DNA of 64,000 nt, from contig NC_135358.1 of the NCBI RefSeq assembly GCF_051622035.1, positions 250,501 through 314,500 of the forward strand, read 5' to 3'. Below, piece by piece: positions 63,904 through 64,000 of this stretch. Position 1 is the first letter of the stretch; each line of letters opens with the position of its first letter. This DNA comes from Arctopsyche grandis. Taxonomy: Eukaryota > Arthropoda > Insecta > Trichoptera > Hydropsychidae. A program made the translations under genes and the position numbers. The notes under the pieces are model-generated. The model saw only the letters and a program-made list of their open reading frames with translations. It was not told where the DNA came from and searched no databases.

Positions 63904-64000
63904 TACGTCGTTTGGTCAAAGTGTCCTCAAATTTATGTGGTCTTTTTCTGTTTTGCTATTTCAAAATACAACATAAGAAGCTTCAATAATATTTTCGCCT

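Overview
The window is nuclear DNA of an animal, most likely an insect. Its genes have many short introns, the intergenic DNA is AT-rich with ACATACATATGTATGTA-type microsatellites, and a large satellite carries insect-telomere-like TTAGG/TTGGG words. I cannot name the order or species. Gene identities come from reading the translated exons and recalling the families; no search was run.

Layout. 1-34640 is one EcoRI-type satellite (satellite A, 84/85-bp monomers, roughly 400 copies) with nested higher-order repeats of 1610, 2368 and 10410 bp. At about 34640 the orientation flips into a related satellite (B, 150-bp dimers) that runs to 42256. Satellite B is interrupted at 35322-39283 by a 3962-bp DNA transposon flanked by TTAA duplications. 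That transposon contains a decayed Mutator-like transposase split by a Harbinger-like MITE, a 0.6-kb foldback element and a LINE tail. 42257-43549 is a truncated hAT element abutting the end of a PIF/Harbinger copy (43550-43723).

The genic part follows. PEX11C (PEX11 gamma; + strand, 4 exons, 43984-44913) makes a peroxisomal membrane protein. It is convergent with a 31-exon gene on the minus strand (55390-45633) that I read as EPG5, the autophagosome-lysosome tethering factor; all its exon phases agree. ATPAF1 (minus strand, 61968-59991) encodes the mitochondrial F1-ATPase assembly factor. The three are ordinary housekeeping genes with no evident joint pathway.

Between and beyond the genes are a (TA)n tract of about 805 bp, a solo LTR with an ATAT duplication, an internally deleted PIF/Harbinger element, and three short hAT-like MITEs that share one terminal sequence and have clean 8-bp target duplications. 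I found no new biological system. The most notable content is the satellite hierarchy, the inversion between related satellites, and the transposon nesting that can be dated by target duplications.
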